From Pirellulaceae bacterium (GTDB lineage: Bacteria; Planctomycetota; Planctomycetia; Pirellulales; Pirellulaceae): a DNA stretch of 64,000 nucleotides. The notes under the pieces were generated by a model. The model was not told the DNA's origin and did not search any database. It saw only the letters and a program-made list of their open reading frames with translations. Positions 47,609 through 56,368 of the stretch are shown here, piece after piece. The first letter of the stretch is position 1. Each line of letters begins with the position of its first letter. The translations under genes were made by a program, and so were the position numbers. Where the stretch lies: the NCBI GenBank assembly GCA_026004775.1, contig BPJU01000003.1:248001-312000 (forward strand), written 5' to 3'.

Positions 47609-48847
47609 TCACGGCGAATCGTTCCCGGCAGGCTGTCGGGCTGCATGGTCACGCATCATGGCCAACAGCAGGCCGGCGGCCGTCTCCGCAAAGGCCGAGT
47701 CGTTGATATGCAGATCCAGTCGTCGGCAGGGGACTGAGCCGCAGTGCTGCTGGATAGCCGAGAAAAGCGCTTGGCGGGCTTGCGGGTCATCAAACGGCTG
47801 GCCTTCCCGATCCAACGCCGATACCCCTCGAGCCGGCAGCAGGATGGTCACCGGACCTCGGGCCGCCGCCAGCTTGCGGCCGATTTCTTCACCCAACTGG
47901 CGGTTCTCCTGGACAGTAGTTCTCATCAGGGTCACGGTGGGATTGTGCTGATGGAAGCGACGGCCTCGAAACCGTTCAGGCACAGTCTCCGGCGGGCCGA
48001 AATTGACCATATCCAGGGCGCCGACCGAGACCACTTGAGGCGTACCGGTTTGGGCGGCGGCAGTAAGCCGGTCTGGGCCAGCCGACAGCACTCCGCCGAC
48101 CAGTTCATCAGCCAGTTCTGTGGTGGTAATATCCAGAACGCCGGCCACAAGGCCTTCCCGGATCAGCGACTCCATGGCCTGACCACCGTTACCGGTGGCG
48201 TGAAACACCAGCACTTCGTAGCCGGCCTCTTCCAGGACTTGCCGTGCCCGTTGGACACAGGGCGTGGTGACACCGAACATGCTGGCGACCACCAGCGGCC
48301 GGTCCGGACCGGTTGCCGCGGGTGGATGCTGGAACATGCCGGCCATGGCCGCGGCAGCGTTGGCCAGCACCAGGCGACTGATGCGATTGATACCGGCCAA
48401 GTCCACGATGGAATTGAACATCACGATGTCTTTGTCGCGGACATACGGTCGCACTTGGCCAGAGGCCAGAGTGCTGATCATGATTTTGGGCACCCCGATG
48501 GGTAGTTCGCGCATAGCGGTCGTACCGATGGTAGTGCCGGCCGAGCCGCCCAAAGCCAAAACGCCGCCCAGCTCGCCACGGCGATGGGCTTCGCGTACCA
48601 GGATGGCCGCCCCTCGGGCCGCTGTGGCTACAGCCGTCCCGCGGTCGGCCTGTTGGGCGATTTGCTGCCAGGAGCTACCGGCTGCCCGGAAAACCTCATC
48701 GCGAGCTATATCCGGGACCACCGCCGGCTCACCCAGACTGCCGGCGTCGACCAGCCGCACCGGTATGCGCAGCTCTTCGAGCCGCCTCTTGACGAATGCC
48801 GCTTCTTGTCCCTTGGTGTCCAAGGTGGCGAGCAGGTAGACGAACAT
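47609..48847 (-). CDS. UPF0261 / Tm-1-like ATP-binding family protein
   Basis: 412 residues. The N-terminal ATLDTKGQEAAFVKRRLEEL and the segments GGSAGTTIGTTAMRELPIGVPKIMISTLASG and FGVTTPCVQRARQVLEEAGYEVLVFHATGNGGQAMESLI match the Tm-1-like family (named after a plant virus-resistance protein). No enzyme activity is established for the bacterial group. It lies 41 bases downstream of the HpcH/HpaI aldolase, on the same strand, so both are probably one transcript; the pair is often found together in sugar- or aromatic-acid catabolic contexts. The start ATG is at 48847. Confidence 0.85.
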   Translation of the reverse strand: MFVYLLATLDTKGQEAAFVKRRLEELRIPVRLVDAGSLGEPAVVPDIARDEVFRAAGSSWQQIAQQADRGTAVATAARGAAILVREAHRRGELGGVLALGGSAGTTIGTTAMRELPIGVPKIMISTLASGQVRPYVRDKDIVMFNSIVDLAGINRISRLVLANAAAAMAGMFQHPPAATGPDRPLVVASMFGVTTPCVQRARQVLEEAGYEVLVFHATGNGGQAMESLIREGLVAGVLDITTTELADELVGGVLSAGPDRLTAAAQTGTPQVVSVGALDMVNFGPPETVPERFRGRRFHQHNPTVTLMRTTVQENRQLGEEIGRKLAAARGPVTILLPARGVSALDREGQPFDDPQARQALFSAIQQHCGSVPCRRLDLHINDSAFAETAAGLLLAMMRDHAARQPAGNDSP

Positions 48848-48888
48848 GAATGACGGCTCCCTGACAGACGGTCGATCGGGCTTGGGGA

Positions 48889-49686
48889 TCAGTAGCGAGC
48901 CACATCGCGTCCCACGCGGTCCGGACGCAGTTGCTCGAGCACAGCCACGGCGGCGCTGGTGAGCATCCTCAGGTCGCTGCCGATCGCCAGAAACTGCATA
49001 CCTTGTTGCACGCGCTTCAGGGCGGAGGCGGCATCCATAGCGTGAATGCCGGTGGGCACACCGGCCTGCTTGCCGATCTGGATGACACGTTGGATCATCT
49101 GCTCGTGCTCTTCGTCCGACGGAAAACTTCCGTCCGGCCGCCGCATCTGGAAGTACAGGTCGTTGGGGCCGACGAAAATCGCATCCACACCGGGCAGGCG
49201 GTAAATCGCTTCCGCATTGGCGACGCCCCGAGGGCTTTCGGTTTGCAGCACCACCAGGATCTGGTCATTCGCGTGGCGATAGTACTCGCCGGCCGACGCG
49301 CCGAAGTTCATCGCGTGCATGCCCCCGCCCACGCTGCGGTTGCCTTCCGGCGGGTATTTGGCTGCGGCGATTGCCACTTGAGCCTGCTCGACCGTGTCAA
49401 CCATCGGCACCACGATCCCCCACGCCCCGGCATCCAGCACGCGCTTGATGTAGTGATGACTCCCCTCCGGCACCCGGGCCAACGGCACACAACCGGCATC
49501 AGCGATGACGGCAAAAAGAGCAGCCGCTTCAGACCAATCGATCGCCGAGTGCTCGATGTCCAGCGTCAACCAGTCGAATCCGAGCCGGGCGAGCACTCGG
49601 GTGGCGTACAGATCACCCAACGACAGCCACGTTCCGAAAGTCGGTTCGCCCCGCTTCAGCTTTTCCTTGACCGGATTTGTCCTCAT
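48889..49686 (-). CDS. HpcH/HpaI aldolase family protein (2-oxo-3-deoxy acid aldolase-like)
   Basis: Metal-dependent class II pyruvate aldolase of the HpcH/HpaI type. Motifs: [17 protein letters not shown] near the N terminus, the metal-ligand region [17 protein letters not shown] with the Glu in the middle, and [14 protein letters not shown] with the Asp. ATG 49686 is preferred to the longer frame (to 49713): the fold begins with [20 protein letters not shown] and a GGGAG stands ~10 bases upstream. Substrate could be 4-hydroxy-2-oxovalerate-type or 2-keto-3-deoxy sugar acids. Pairs with the UPF0261 gene. Confidence 0.85.
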   Translation of the reverse strand: MRTNPVKEKLKRGEPTFGTWLSLGDLYATRVLARLGFDWLTLDIEHSAIDWSEAAALFAVIADAGCVPLARVPEGSHHYIKRVLDAGAWGIVVPMVDTVEQAQVAIAAAKYPPEGNRSVGGGMHAMNFGASAGEYYRHANDQILVVLQTESPRGVANAEAIYRLPGVDAIFVGPNDLYFQMRRPDGSFPSDEEHEQMIQRVIQIGKQAGVPTGIHAMDAASALKRVQQGMQFLAIGSDLRMLTSAAVAVLEQLRPDRVGRDVARY

Positions 49687-50025
49687 AATGAAAGTGCTCC
49701 CGTGCCGTTCCACCTACCGTTGCACATCCGCGCCATGACGATGGCCTGGCGCCCCGCATTGTACTGGTGGAAAAAGCCCGTCGTATAGTCAGCTAGAATA
49801 GAGCGTGGCCGGTCGGGCGGCTTTGGGTGCATGGCCGTCAAGAAGTCCCACAGTATGAGAGCTTCCTACGCGTCTTTAAGACGTCGAGCCAATCCGAAAA
49901 CTGCTGGCGCAATCCCCAGCACCGGTTCAAAAGCCCGTTTCGGGCCGGTTTTCGGATGGACTTTTATCAAGGTTCATACGAGAGCGTCATCCAAATACAC
50001 TGCTGGATCGAGAAAGGGTTGATGC
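49687..50025. other. Divergent intergenic region, no gene recognised
   Basis: Between the aldolase and the methyltransferase gene. A weak promoter candidate (TTGTAC 49759-49764, TATAGT 49784-49789, 19 spacer) points toward the latter. I see no small gene. Confidence 0.35.
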
Positions 50026-51285
50026 ATGCAAAGATCATCGATCGGGACGAACAACCACCGGCACAGTCAATCGGGTGCTTTGGTCTTGGTAGCCTTTGCG
50101 GCGGTCCTGGTTGTAGCTGCAAATCAGGCATGGGGCCAACTGCCGACGGCGTTCGACTTGGCGCGCCGCCGTATGGTGGACGAAATTCTCATTCCCAGCG
50201 GCATCCAGCATCCGGGAGTGCTGCGAGCAATGGCCGCCACGCCTCGGCACGAATTCGTGCCGCGCCAATACCACTCTCAAGCCTACTACGATATGGCCCT
50301 GCCGATCGGGGCCGGCCAAACCATTTCCTCTCCGTACATCGTCGCCTTCATGACCCAAGCCCTCGACCCGCAACCCACCGACCGCGTTCTGGAAATTGGT
50401 ACGGGAAGCGGCTACCAAGCGGCTGTTTTGAGTCCCTTGGTCAAAGAGGTCTACACCATTGAGATCGTCGAAGAGCTGGCCGACCGGGCTAGCCGCACGC
50501 TGAAACGGCTCGGCTACAAAAATGTGTTCGTCAAAACAGGCGACGGCTTTCTCGGTTGGCCCGAGCATGCTCCGTTCGACAAGATTATCGTTACTTGCTC
50601 GCCGGAACAGGTCCCGCAGCCGCTCGTCGAACAACTGGCCGAAGGCGGAATGATGGTGATTCCGGTGGGTGAACGCTACCAGCAGACGCTCTACTTGCTC
50701 CGCAAAGAAAATGGCCGGCTGGTCGAAAAGGCACTCCAGCCGACCCTGTTCGTTCCGATGACCGGCCGAGCAGAAGCCGAGCGGCAAGTCCAGCCCGACC
50801 CGTCTCGCCCGACTGTGGTCAACGGCAATTTTGAACAACCGCTGGAAACCGGTGAATACATTCCGGGATGGTACTACCAGCGGCTGGCGACGCTGGTTCA
50901 AGGACAGGCCCCGGAAGGCGAACAGTTTGTACGCTTCGAAAACCGCACACCCGGCCGCCCCGCCAGCCTGCTTCAAGGCTTCGCCATCGACGGGCAATCG
51001 ATTCGGGAACTTCGTGTCGAAGCCTGGATCAGGCTCCAGGATGTACGCCAATTTCACCCCCAGGAATTCGCTACCATCGCTATCAGCTTCTATGACGTGA
51101 ATCGCCGTGATCTGGGTGTCCAGACACTCGGTCCGCTGACGGGAACCAGTCCGTGGCGAAAGGTCACCGGGACGTTCCGCGTACCGGCGCAGGCGCGCGA
51201 AGCGCTTCTGCGGGTGGGGCTATTCGGTGCCGTCGGCCAAATGGACATCGACGACATCCGGCTGATCGTCAATGCTGGCCCGTAA
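50026..51285 (+). CDS. Exported protein-L-isoaspartate methyltransferase fused to a C-terminal jelly-roll-like domain
   Basis: A signal peptide (SGALVLVAFAAVLVVAANQAWG, near 16-37) makes this an unusual PIMT; most bacterial ones are cytosolic. The methyltransferase domain (about 40-245) has GQTISSPYIVAFMTQAL, the SAM-binding motif EIGTGSGYQAAVLS, and DKIIVTCSPEQVPQPLVEQL. It repairs isoaspartate in damaged proteins by methylation. The last ~160 residues (NGNFEQPLETGEYIPGWYYQ ... FRVPAQAREALLRVGLFGAVGQMDIDDIRL) look like a carbohydrate-binding-type beta-sandwich. How SAM is supplied outside the cytoplasm is unexplained. Confidence 0.8.
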   Translation: MQRSSIGTNNHRHSQSGALVLVAFAAVLVVAANQAWGQLPTAFDLARRRMVDEILIPSGIQHPGVLRAMAATPRHEFVPRQYHSQAYYDMALPIGAGQTISSPYIVAFMTQALDPQPTDRVLEIGTGSGYQAAVLSPLVKEVYTIEIVEELADRASRTLKRLGYKNVFVKTGDGFLGWPEHAPFDKIIVTCSPEQVPQPLVEQLAEGGMMVIPVGERYQQTLYLLRKENGRLVEKALQPTLFVPMTGRAEAERQVQPDPSRPTVVNGNFEQPLETGEYIPGWYYQRLATLVQGQAPEGEQFVRFENRTPGRPASLLQGFAIDGQSIRELRVEAWIRLQDVRQFHPQEFATIAISFYDVNRRDLGVQTLGPLTGTSPWRKVTGTFRVPAQAREALLRVGLFGAVGQMDIDDIRLIVNAGP

Positions 51286-51324
51286 CACGGCGGAAAGCAG
51301 CGGCTGGATCGAATGTGACATTAC

Positions 51325-51350
51325 AGCTTTCCTAACCGGAAAAGCTTTCT
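51325..51350 (+). terminator. Weak hairpin after the methyltransferase gene
   Basis: AGCTTTCC (51325-51332) pairs with GGAAAAGCT (51338-51346), one extra A, then TTCTTAG. Placed about 40 bases after the stop codon; T tract is poor, so this is a weak terminator candidate. Confidence 0.35.
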
Positions 51351-51358
51351 TAGTCTCC

Positions 51359-51386
51359 TTGAATTGCCTATACCGCGTGCTATGCT
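51359..51386 (+). promoter_or_regulatory. Promoter of the TIGR03000-like gene
   Basis: TTGAAT (51359-51364) and TATGCT (51381-51386) are separated by 16 bases. The predicted transcript start is about 85 bases ahead of the ATG at 51477. Confidence 0.55.
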
Positions 51387-51476
51387 GTGTTAGTAAGCCA
51401 ATGGGCAAAGATTACGTGGTGGGTAAGTGACTCCGATTGTGCAGCCTTTGGGTCTTGGAATGAAGGAATCGGGATT

Positions 51477-52490
51477 ATGAAAACACGCGGAGTTCAGTGG
51501 GGTTTGGCGCTTTTGGTAGCGGGCATCGTATGGGGGGCCGGCGACAGCGTGTCGGCGGGTTGGGGTTCGTACGGCAGTTACGGTGGTAGTGCTGGGTGGA
51601 GCCCGGGGTGGGCTTCGTGTGGCAGTTCGGGCGGGTCGAGCGGCTATGTGACTTATGGCAGTTGGGGGTCGTACGGCAGCCACGGCGGCCCGGTACGCTC
51701 GGTGCTGCGCGGCTTATTCCATCACCACCATTACGGCGCCTTTTATTCGTGCGGCTCCAGCGGCGGTATGGTCTCTTGGGGAAGCTATGGCAGTTGGGGT
51801 TCGTTCGGCTGCACGGGTGGCACTTATTACTATCACCCGCCTAAGGCCGCTCCCAGTGCTCCGATGGCTCCGCCGGCTGAACAACCGATGGCCCCACCAG
51901 CCGAACAACCGAAGGCCCCGCCGGCTGACCAGAAGCCGAATGGAACTCTGCCTCCTCCGGGTAGCGCATCGGCTTGGTATTGGGACGGAAGTGCGCTTTT
52001 GACGGTCAGTGTTCCGGAATCCGCCCGGGTGTATGTCAACGGCCTTCCGACGACCAGCACGGGAAGCGAGCGGCGCTACATTTCGCGAGGTCTTCGTCCC
52101 GGCATGGCCTATACGTATGAGGTGCGCGCGGAAGTGACCGTGGACGGGCAGACGGTCGAAGAGACCAAGACGGTCGAGCTGCGTGCCGGTGACACGGCTC
52201 GGCTCGAGTTTCGCCTTGAGCCGCGTCCGGAAACGGTGTTGACGCTGCATGTTCCGGAAGACGCCCGCGTGACGCTGGCCGGACACGACACATCGGCGAC
52301 GGGCCAAGTGCGGGTATTTCGCTCGCGAGCGCTGGCGCCGGGGCAAACCTGGGAGAATTATCGCGTGCGGGTGAGCGTCGAGCGGGATGGCCGGACGCTG
52401 GTCAAAGAAGAGACATTGACGTTGCGGGCGGGCGAGCAGCGTGAGTTGCAATTCGACTTCGGTCCCGCCACGGCCGTCGCTTCTCGGTAA
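51477..52490 (+). CDS. Planctomycete TIGR03000-type secreted protein with Gly/Ser-rich N-terminal half
   Basis: 337 residues. A signal peptide (WGLALLVAGIVWGAGDSVSAG) is followed by Gly/Ser/Tyr-rich repeats (GSYGSYGGSAG, GSSGG etc.) and Pro/Ala repeats. Two related beta-rich domains of ~75 residues follow: LLTVSVPESARVYVNGLPT ... AGDTARLEFRL, and VLTLHVPEDARVTLAGHDT ... AGEQRELQFDF. These match the TIGR03000 domain known from planctomycetes; its function is not established. ATG 51477 is preferred over the open frame from 51387. A good promoter precedes and an intrinsic terminator follows. Confidence 0.8.
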   Translation: MKTRGVQWGLALLVAGIVWGAGDSVSAGWGSYGSYGGSAGWSPGWASCGSSGGSSGYVTYGSWGSYGSHGGPVRSVLRGLFHHHHYGAFYSCGSSGGMVSWGSYGSWGSFGCTGGTYYYHPPKAAPSAPMAPPAEQPMAPPAEQPKAPPADQKPNGTLPPPGSASAWYWDGSALLTVSVPESARVYVNGLPTTSTGSERRYISRGLRPGMAYTYEVRAEVTVDGQTVEETKTVELRAGDTARLEFRLEPRPETVLTLHVPEDARVTLAGHDTSATGQVRVFRSRALAPGQTWENYRVRVSVERDGRTLVKEETLTLRAGEQRELQFDFGPATAVASR

Positions 52491-52883
52491 AGCTTGCCGT
52501 CAGCCGTTGGATCGACGGACGCAGTTTCCGCGTGTGGGTTTTGCATCCGCTGGCATGAACGACAACGCAAACCGCCGGCCCAGAAGGGTCCGGCGGTTTT
52601 TGTTGATTGGTACGGACGGGGCAGGGGACTTTGCATGAGGGTTGTAAGCCCCTCGAAGCGTCGCCAGCCGATAGATCGACGCCTCTGCGCACCGTCCCGC
52701 CCCGCGAAGAGCCATCCACTTGGCTGGCCAAAAGCGTGCGGCGAAAGGCCGCAACTGTGGCTCGAAGCTATCCTGGCAGTCGATACTTAAGAATATGGCT
52801 ACCAGGAAATCCGCTCGACAATTGGCTAAGACAGGCGACGAGCGACGCCCGGTTGGCTTGGGAGAGGCTACCCGGTACGGCGT
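52491..52883. other. Intergenic, no credible gene
   Basis: 393 bases with the terminator (52570-52601) and no convincing gene. A short Lys/Arg-rich frame (from ATG 52795) overlaps the next gene's 5' end in another frame; I reject it as a coding gene because it has no Shine-Dalgarno and no homologous look. Confidence 0.4.
52570..52601 (+). terminator. Intrinsic terminator after the TIGR03000-like gene
   Basis: AACCGCCGG (52570-52578) and CCGGCGGTT (52590-52598) are exact complements; CCC and GGG lengthen the stem with one bulged T around AGAA; TTTTTG follows. About 80 bases after the stop codon. Confidence 0.88.
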
Positions 52884-53468
52884 GTGGTTGTGTCTGTTTT
52901 GCTGGTACTTCACCTGGCGGCCGTGTTTACGGCGCCATTTACGTTTGCCGCATCCGGAGTTGGCCTGGTATCGCCCGTTGCTCAAGGCTTGATGGATTTT
53001 TTCCGCCCGTACATCGATCTGGCCTATTGGAATCACGGTTATTTCTTTTTTGCACCCAATCCCGGGCCCAGTCATCTGTTGAAGTGCCGGCTGTATTGGG
53101 ACGATGGCCGCCAACCGATGGAGCTCTGGTTTCCCGATAGGCAGCGGCAATGGCCTCGGCTTTTTTATCACCGGCATTTCATGTTGGCCGAGCAGTTGCA
53201 CATGTTGTTCGTCCCGGCCGAGATGCCGGCAGACTTTCCGGATCCGGAAGGGTGGCGGCGGCAGCGTGCTGCGTATGAAGCGCGTCGCGCGGCCTTTATC
53301 GAGCACTTGCGTCATCGGTATGGGGCGGCACGTGTGGAAATGGTGCGTGTCGAGCATCGGCCGCTTACGCCCGACGAGCGGATGGCAGGGATGGCTTTGA
53401 CGGATCCGCGGACGTATCGCGAATTGCCGGAGGAAGTGCCCGGGCCGGTTGGGGAGGAACTGCCATGA
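52884..53468 (+). CDS. Hypothetical protein partnered with HTTM protein
   Basis: 194 residues from GTG 52884; the upstream frame has a stop at 52827-52829. The N-terminal helix (VSVLLVLHLAAVFTAPFTFAA) is a signal anchor. The rest (YFFFAPNPGPSHLLKCRLYW ... RLFYHRHFMLAEQLHMLF ... EHRPLTPDERMAGM) is compact, with a polar His/Arg-rich core, and no domain is recognised. Its stop overlaps the start of the HTTM gene by four bases, so the two are translated together and probably form a unit in the membrane. Confidence 0.7.
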   Translation: MVVSVLLVLHLAAVFTAPFTFAASGVGLVSPVAQGLMDFFRPYIDLAYWNHGYFFFAPNPGPSHLLKCRLYWDDGRQPMELWFPDRQRQWPRLFYHRHFMLAEQLHMLFVPAEMPADFPDPEGWRRQRAAYEARRAAFIEHLRHRYGAARVEMVRVEHRPLTPDERMAGMALTDPRTYRELPEEVPGPVGEELP

Positions 53469-54436
53469 GTCTCTGGCAAGCGGCCAGCCAATGGTTGGCC
53501 ATGTGGGGCAGGGGATGGAACCGTTTTTGGTTCAGTCCTCGTCTGCCCCACACGCTGGCCTTGGTGCGTCTGCTCGGCGGCTCGATGCTTTTTTACACGC
53601 ATCTTGTTTGGGCTCGTGACCTGGAAGGCTTCTTCGGACCGCATGCGTGGATACCGCCGGACTTGTCGCGCCAGCAGGCGGCAGGCAGTTGGGCCTGGAG
53701 TCATCTTTGGTTCGTACAATCGACTGCCGCTCTTTGGGCGCTACATGTGGCGGCGCTTCTGGTATTCGCCGCTCTGGCCGTGGGGTTCTTCACGAGCTTT
53801 GTGGCACCGCTTGCCTGGCTGCTTGCCGTCTCATACTGCCACCGGCTCAACGGCGCTCTTTTCGGACTGGACCAGATCAACGTCACCATCGCCTTTTGCC
53901 TGGCGATCGGACGCTCGGGCGACGCCTATTCCCTGGATTGTCTGTGGCGAAAGCTGCGGGCACAGCCGGTGCCGGAGAAGTCCGTCTGGACGAACCTTGC
54001 CATACGACTCCTGCAACTACATCTGTGTATCATTTACCTGTTCGGCGGTATGGGAAAACTGCGCGGGGAAACGTGGTGGATCGGCGACGCGTTCTGGTAT
54101 TCGATTGCCAGTTATGAATACCAATCCTGGGATATCACGTGGCTGGCACCGTACCCGGCCTTGATGTCGTTGGTCAGCCATGTCACGGTTTTCTGGGAAA
54201 CCTATTATTGTGCGCTGGTGTGGCCGCGGTTGACACGGCCGATCGCTCTGGCATTGGCTGTATTGGTTCACGGCGGGATCGCGGTGTTCTTGGGGATGCC
54301 GACGTTCGGCATGGCGATGTTGATCGCCAATTTGGCCTTTGTACCGGAAGCCTGGGTTTCGGCGGTTGTCGCCTGTTTGATCGGACCGATCGGTCGACTG
54401 CACGGTCGCGCCTGTGGCCCCGTTGTCGATCGGTAA
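53465..54436 (+). CDS. HTTM-domain membrane protein (vitamin K-dependent gamma-carboxylase-like)
   Basis: 323 residues with several membrane helices (LVRLLGGSMLFYTHLVW, ALWALHVAALLVFAALAVGFF, LAWLLAVSYCHRLNGALFGLDQINVTIAFCLAIGR, and more). The SFLGG-like AYSLDCLWRKL segment and the amphipathic IRLLQLHLCIIYLFGGMGKLRGETWW are typical of the HTTM family, shared with vitamin K-dependent carboxylases; the bacterial activity is unknown. Four-base overlap with the upstream partner. Followed by asd after 72 bases. Confidence 0.82.
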   Translation: MSLWQAASQWLAMWGRGWNRFWFSPRLPHTLALVRLLGGSMLFYTHLVWARDLEGFFGPHAWIPPDLSRQQAAGSWAWSHLWFVQSTAALWALHVAALLVFAALAVGFFTSFVAPLAWLLAVSYCHRLNGALFGLDQINVTIAFCLAIGRSGDAYSLDCLWRKLRAQPVPEKSVWTNLAIRLLQLHLCIIYLFGGMGKLRGETWWIGDAFWYSIASYEYQSWDITWLAPYPALMSLVSHVTVFWETYYCALVWPRLTRPIALALAVLVHGGIAVFLGMPTFGMAMLIANLAFVPEAWVSAVVACLIGPIGRLHGRACGPVVDR

Positions 54437-54508
54437 ATTGGCCCGTATATTTCCAAGGTTTAGGCGGGCAGGGTATCGGACTTAAGAAGGGAAAAAAGGA
54501 CACACGTC

Positions 54509-55522
54509 GTGTTGGAAAACGTAGCAGTGGTGGGGGCTACCGGTGCGGTGGGCCGTTTGGTACGGGAGCTTTTGGAGCAGCGGGCGTTTCCTTTTCGCAC
54601 CATCAAGTTTATTGCTTCACGGCGTTCGGCCGGTCAGAGGATCACGTTTGCCGGCCGGGAGTATATCGTCGAGGAGTTGCGGCCCGAGGCGTTCGAGGAA
54701 GTGGACCTGGTGATTTCCAGCACTCCGGATGACGTGGCCGGCCAGTTTGTGCCGTGGGCTGTCGAGCGTGGGGCGGTGGTCGTGGACGAAAGCGGCTACT
54801 GGCGGATGAAACCGCACGTACCCCTGGTGGTGCCGGAGGTCAACCCGCAAGCGATTCACGAGCACCAGGGAATCATCGCCAGTCCCAACTGCTCGACTAC
54901 CCAAATGGTGGTGGCGTTGAAACCGTTGCACGATGCGGCTCGGGTACGGCGTGTCATCGTCACCACCTATCAGGCCACCAGCGGGGCAGGGGTGGCCGGG
55001 CAACGCGACTTGTGGGAAGGCACCCGGGCGGCGCTGGAAGGCCGGCCCTATCAGTACGAGGCGTTTGCCCACCCGATCGCCTTCAATCTTATTCCCCAGA
55101 TCGGGTCGCCTCGCGAAGCCGGCTACACCTCCGAGGAGATGAAGATGGTTTACGAAACCCACAAGATCCTCGGTGACAATTCGATCCGCATCGCGGCTAC
55201 CTGTGTGCGGGTGCCGGTGGCCAACTGCCATAGTGAAAGCATTGTGGTGGAAACCGAGCGGCCGTTGTCGGTGGAAGAGGCTCGCCGCCTGTTCTCGGAA
55301 GCACCGGGCGTGGTGCTGGTCGACGACTTGGCCGAGAAGCGCTATCCGATGCCGGTCGACTGCTCGGGACGAGACGAAGTGTTTGTGGGCCGCGTGCGCC
55401 GCGACTTGTCCAGTGAAAACGGATTGGCATTTTGGTGCGTCAGCGACAATCTTCGCAAAGGGGCTGCCACGAATGCAGTGCAGATTGCCGAATTGCTCGT
55501 GGCCAGCCAGGCGGCGGTGTAG
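54509..55522 (+). CDS. asd: Aspartate-semialdehyde dehydrogenase
   Basis: NADPH-dependent reduction of aspartyl phosphate, entry to lysine, threonine, methionine and diaminopimelate synthesis. Rossmann start AVVGATGAVGRLVRELL, catalytic Cys in ASPNCSTTQMVVALKPL (near 125-141), and His/Arg region VRVPVANCHSESIVVE. 337 residues, normal for the family. GTG start follows AAAAAAGGA. Diaminopimelate use is of interest since planctomycete cell walls are often said to be thin; the gene itself is typical. Confidence 0.94.
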   Translation: MLENVAVVGATGAVGRLVRELLEQRAFPFRTIKFIASRRSAGQRITFAGREYIVEELRPEAFEEVDLVISSTPDDVAGQFVPWAVERGAVVVDESGYWRMKPHVPLVVPEVNPQAIHEHQGIIASPNCSTTQMVVALKPLHDAARVRRVIVTTYQATSGAGVAGQRDLWEGTRAALEGRPYQYEAFAHPIAFNLIPQIGSPREAGYTSEEMKMVYETHKILGDNSIRIAATCVRVPVANCHSESIVVETERPLSVEEARRLFSEAPGVVLVDDLAEKRYPMPVDCSGRDEVFVGRVRRDLSSENGLAFWCVSDNLRKGAATNAVQIAELLVASQAAV

Positions 55523-55549
55523 TGCCATTCTGTGCGGCAGCCGATTGCG

Positions 55550-56323
55550 ATGCGATATTTAAGAATGACACTTGCCTACGTAGGCACCGCCTACGCAGGC
55601 TGGCAACGGCAGCCGAATCGTGTCACGGTTCAGAGCGTGCTCGAAACCGCCTTGGCTCGCGTGATCGGTGAATGCGTCCACACGGTGGCAGCCGGTCGCA
55701 CGGATGCCGGAGTTCACGCGCTGGGCCAGGTCGTCAGCTTTTCGACCGAGACGCGGTTATCCAACGAGGCGCTGCGGCGCGCGCTGAACGCCTGTTTGCC
55801 GAACGACGTGTGCGTATTGGAAGTATGCGACGCACCGGAGGGATTCCATGCGCTACGTGCCGCCATCGGCAAATGCTACCGCTATCTGATCCAAACCGGT
55901 TCGTTGCGGGATGTGTTCGCCACGGACCGGCTGTGGCACTGTCGGTACGAGTTGGACTGTGAAAAAATGCGCCAAGCGGCATGTCACCTGGTGGGTCGCC
56001 ACGATTTCCGCAGTTTCCAGTCCCGCGGTTCCCCTCGCCGCTCGACTGTCCGCGAGTTGAGGCGGCTGAAGATCGACGCCACCCCTTTGCTGGCCGGACA
56101 ACGGATCTCGATCGAAATCGAGGCCGATGGCTTCCTGTACAATATGGCACGCAACATCGTCGGGACTCTGGTCGAGGTAGGGCGCGGCAGGCTGGAGCCG
56201 GATCAGTTGCCGCTTATCCTCCAGGCTCGGGACCGACGTCGGGCCGGCCCCACAGCACCGGCACATGGACTGTATCTGGTAGCCGTGAAGCTGCGAGATT
56301 CCTCGTCTTGCAGCTCCACCTAG
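55550..56323 (+). CDS. truA: tRNA pseudouridine(38-40) synthase
   Basis: Converts uridines 38-40 of tRNA anticodon arms to pseudouridine. Catalytic Asp in AAGRTDAGVHALGQV (near 45-59), FHALRAAIGKCYRY and the C-terminal YNMARNIVGTLVEVGRG are TruA signatures. ATG 55550 is chosen as the family begins with the strand RMTLAYVGTAYAGWQRQP; the frame opens at 55532. 257 residues, standard. It begins 27 bases after asd ends. Confidence 0.93.
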   Translation: MRYLRMTLAYVGTAYAGWQRQPNRVTVQSVLETALARVIGECVHTVAAGRTDAGVHALGQVVSFSTETRLSNEALRRALNACLPNDVCVLEVCDAPEGFHALRAAIGKCYRYLIQTGSLRDVFATDRLWHCRYELDCEKMRQAACHLVGRHDFRSFQSRGSPRRSTVRELRRLKIDATPLLAGQRISIEIEADGFLYNMARNIVGTLVEVGRGRLEPDQLPLILQARDRRRAGPTAPAHGLYLVAVKLRDSSSCSST

Positions 56324-56368
56324 CCGACCAGCCGGCGCGCTGGGGCTGTTCAACGGGATGCTCGACCC

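Noticed and set aside
47421-47612. Longer version of the aromatic leader frame starting at 47612
   Set aside because: It would run back over the end of the UPF0261 gene and has no promoter ahead; the ATG at 47501 follows a promoter directly.
51540-51840. Repeated short motifs resembling a CRISPR or tandem repeat
   Set aside because: They are irregular codon repeats encoding Gly/Ser/Tyr in the secreted protein, with no uniform spacer.
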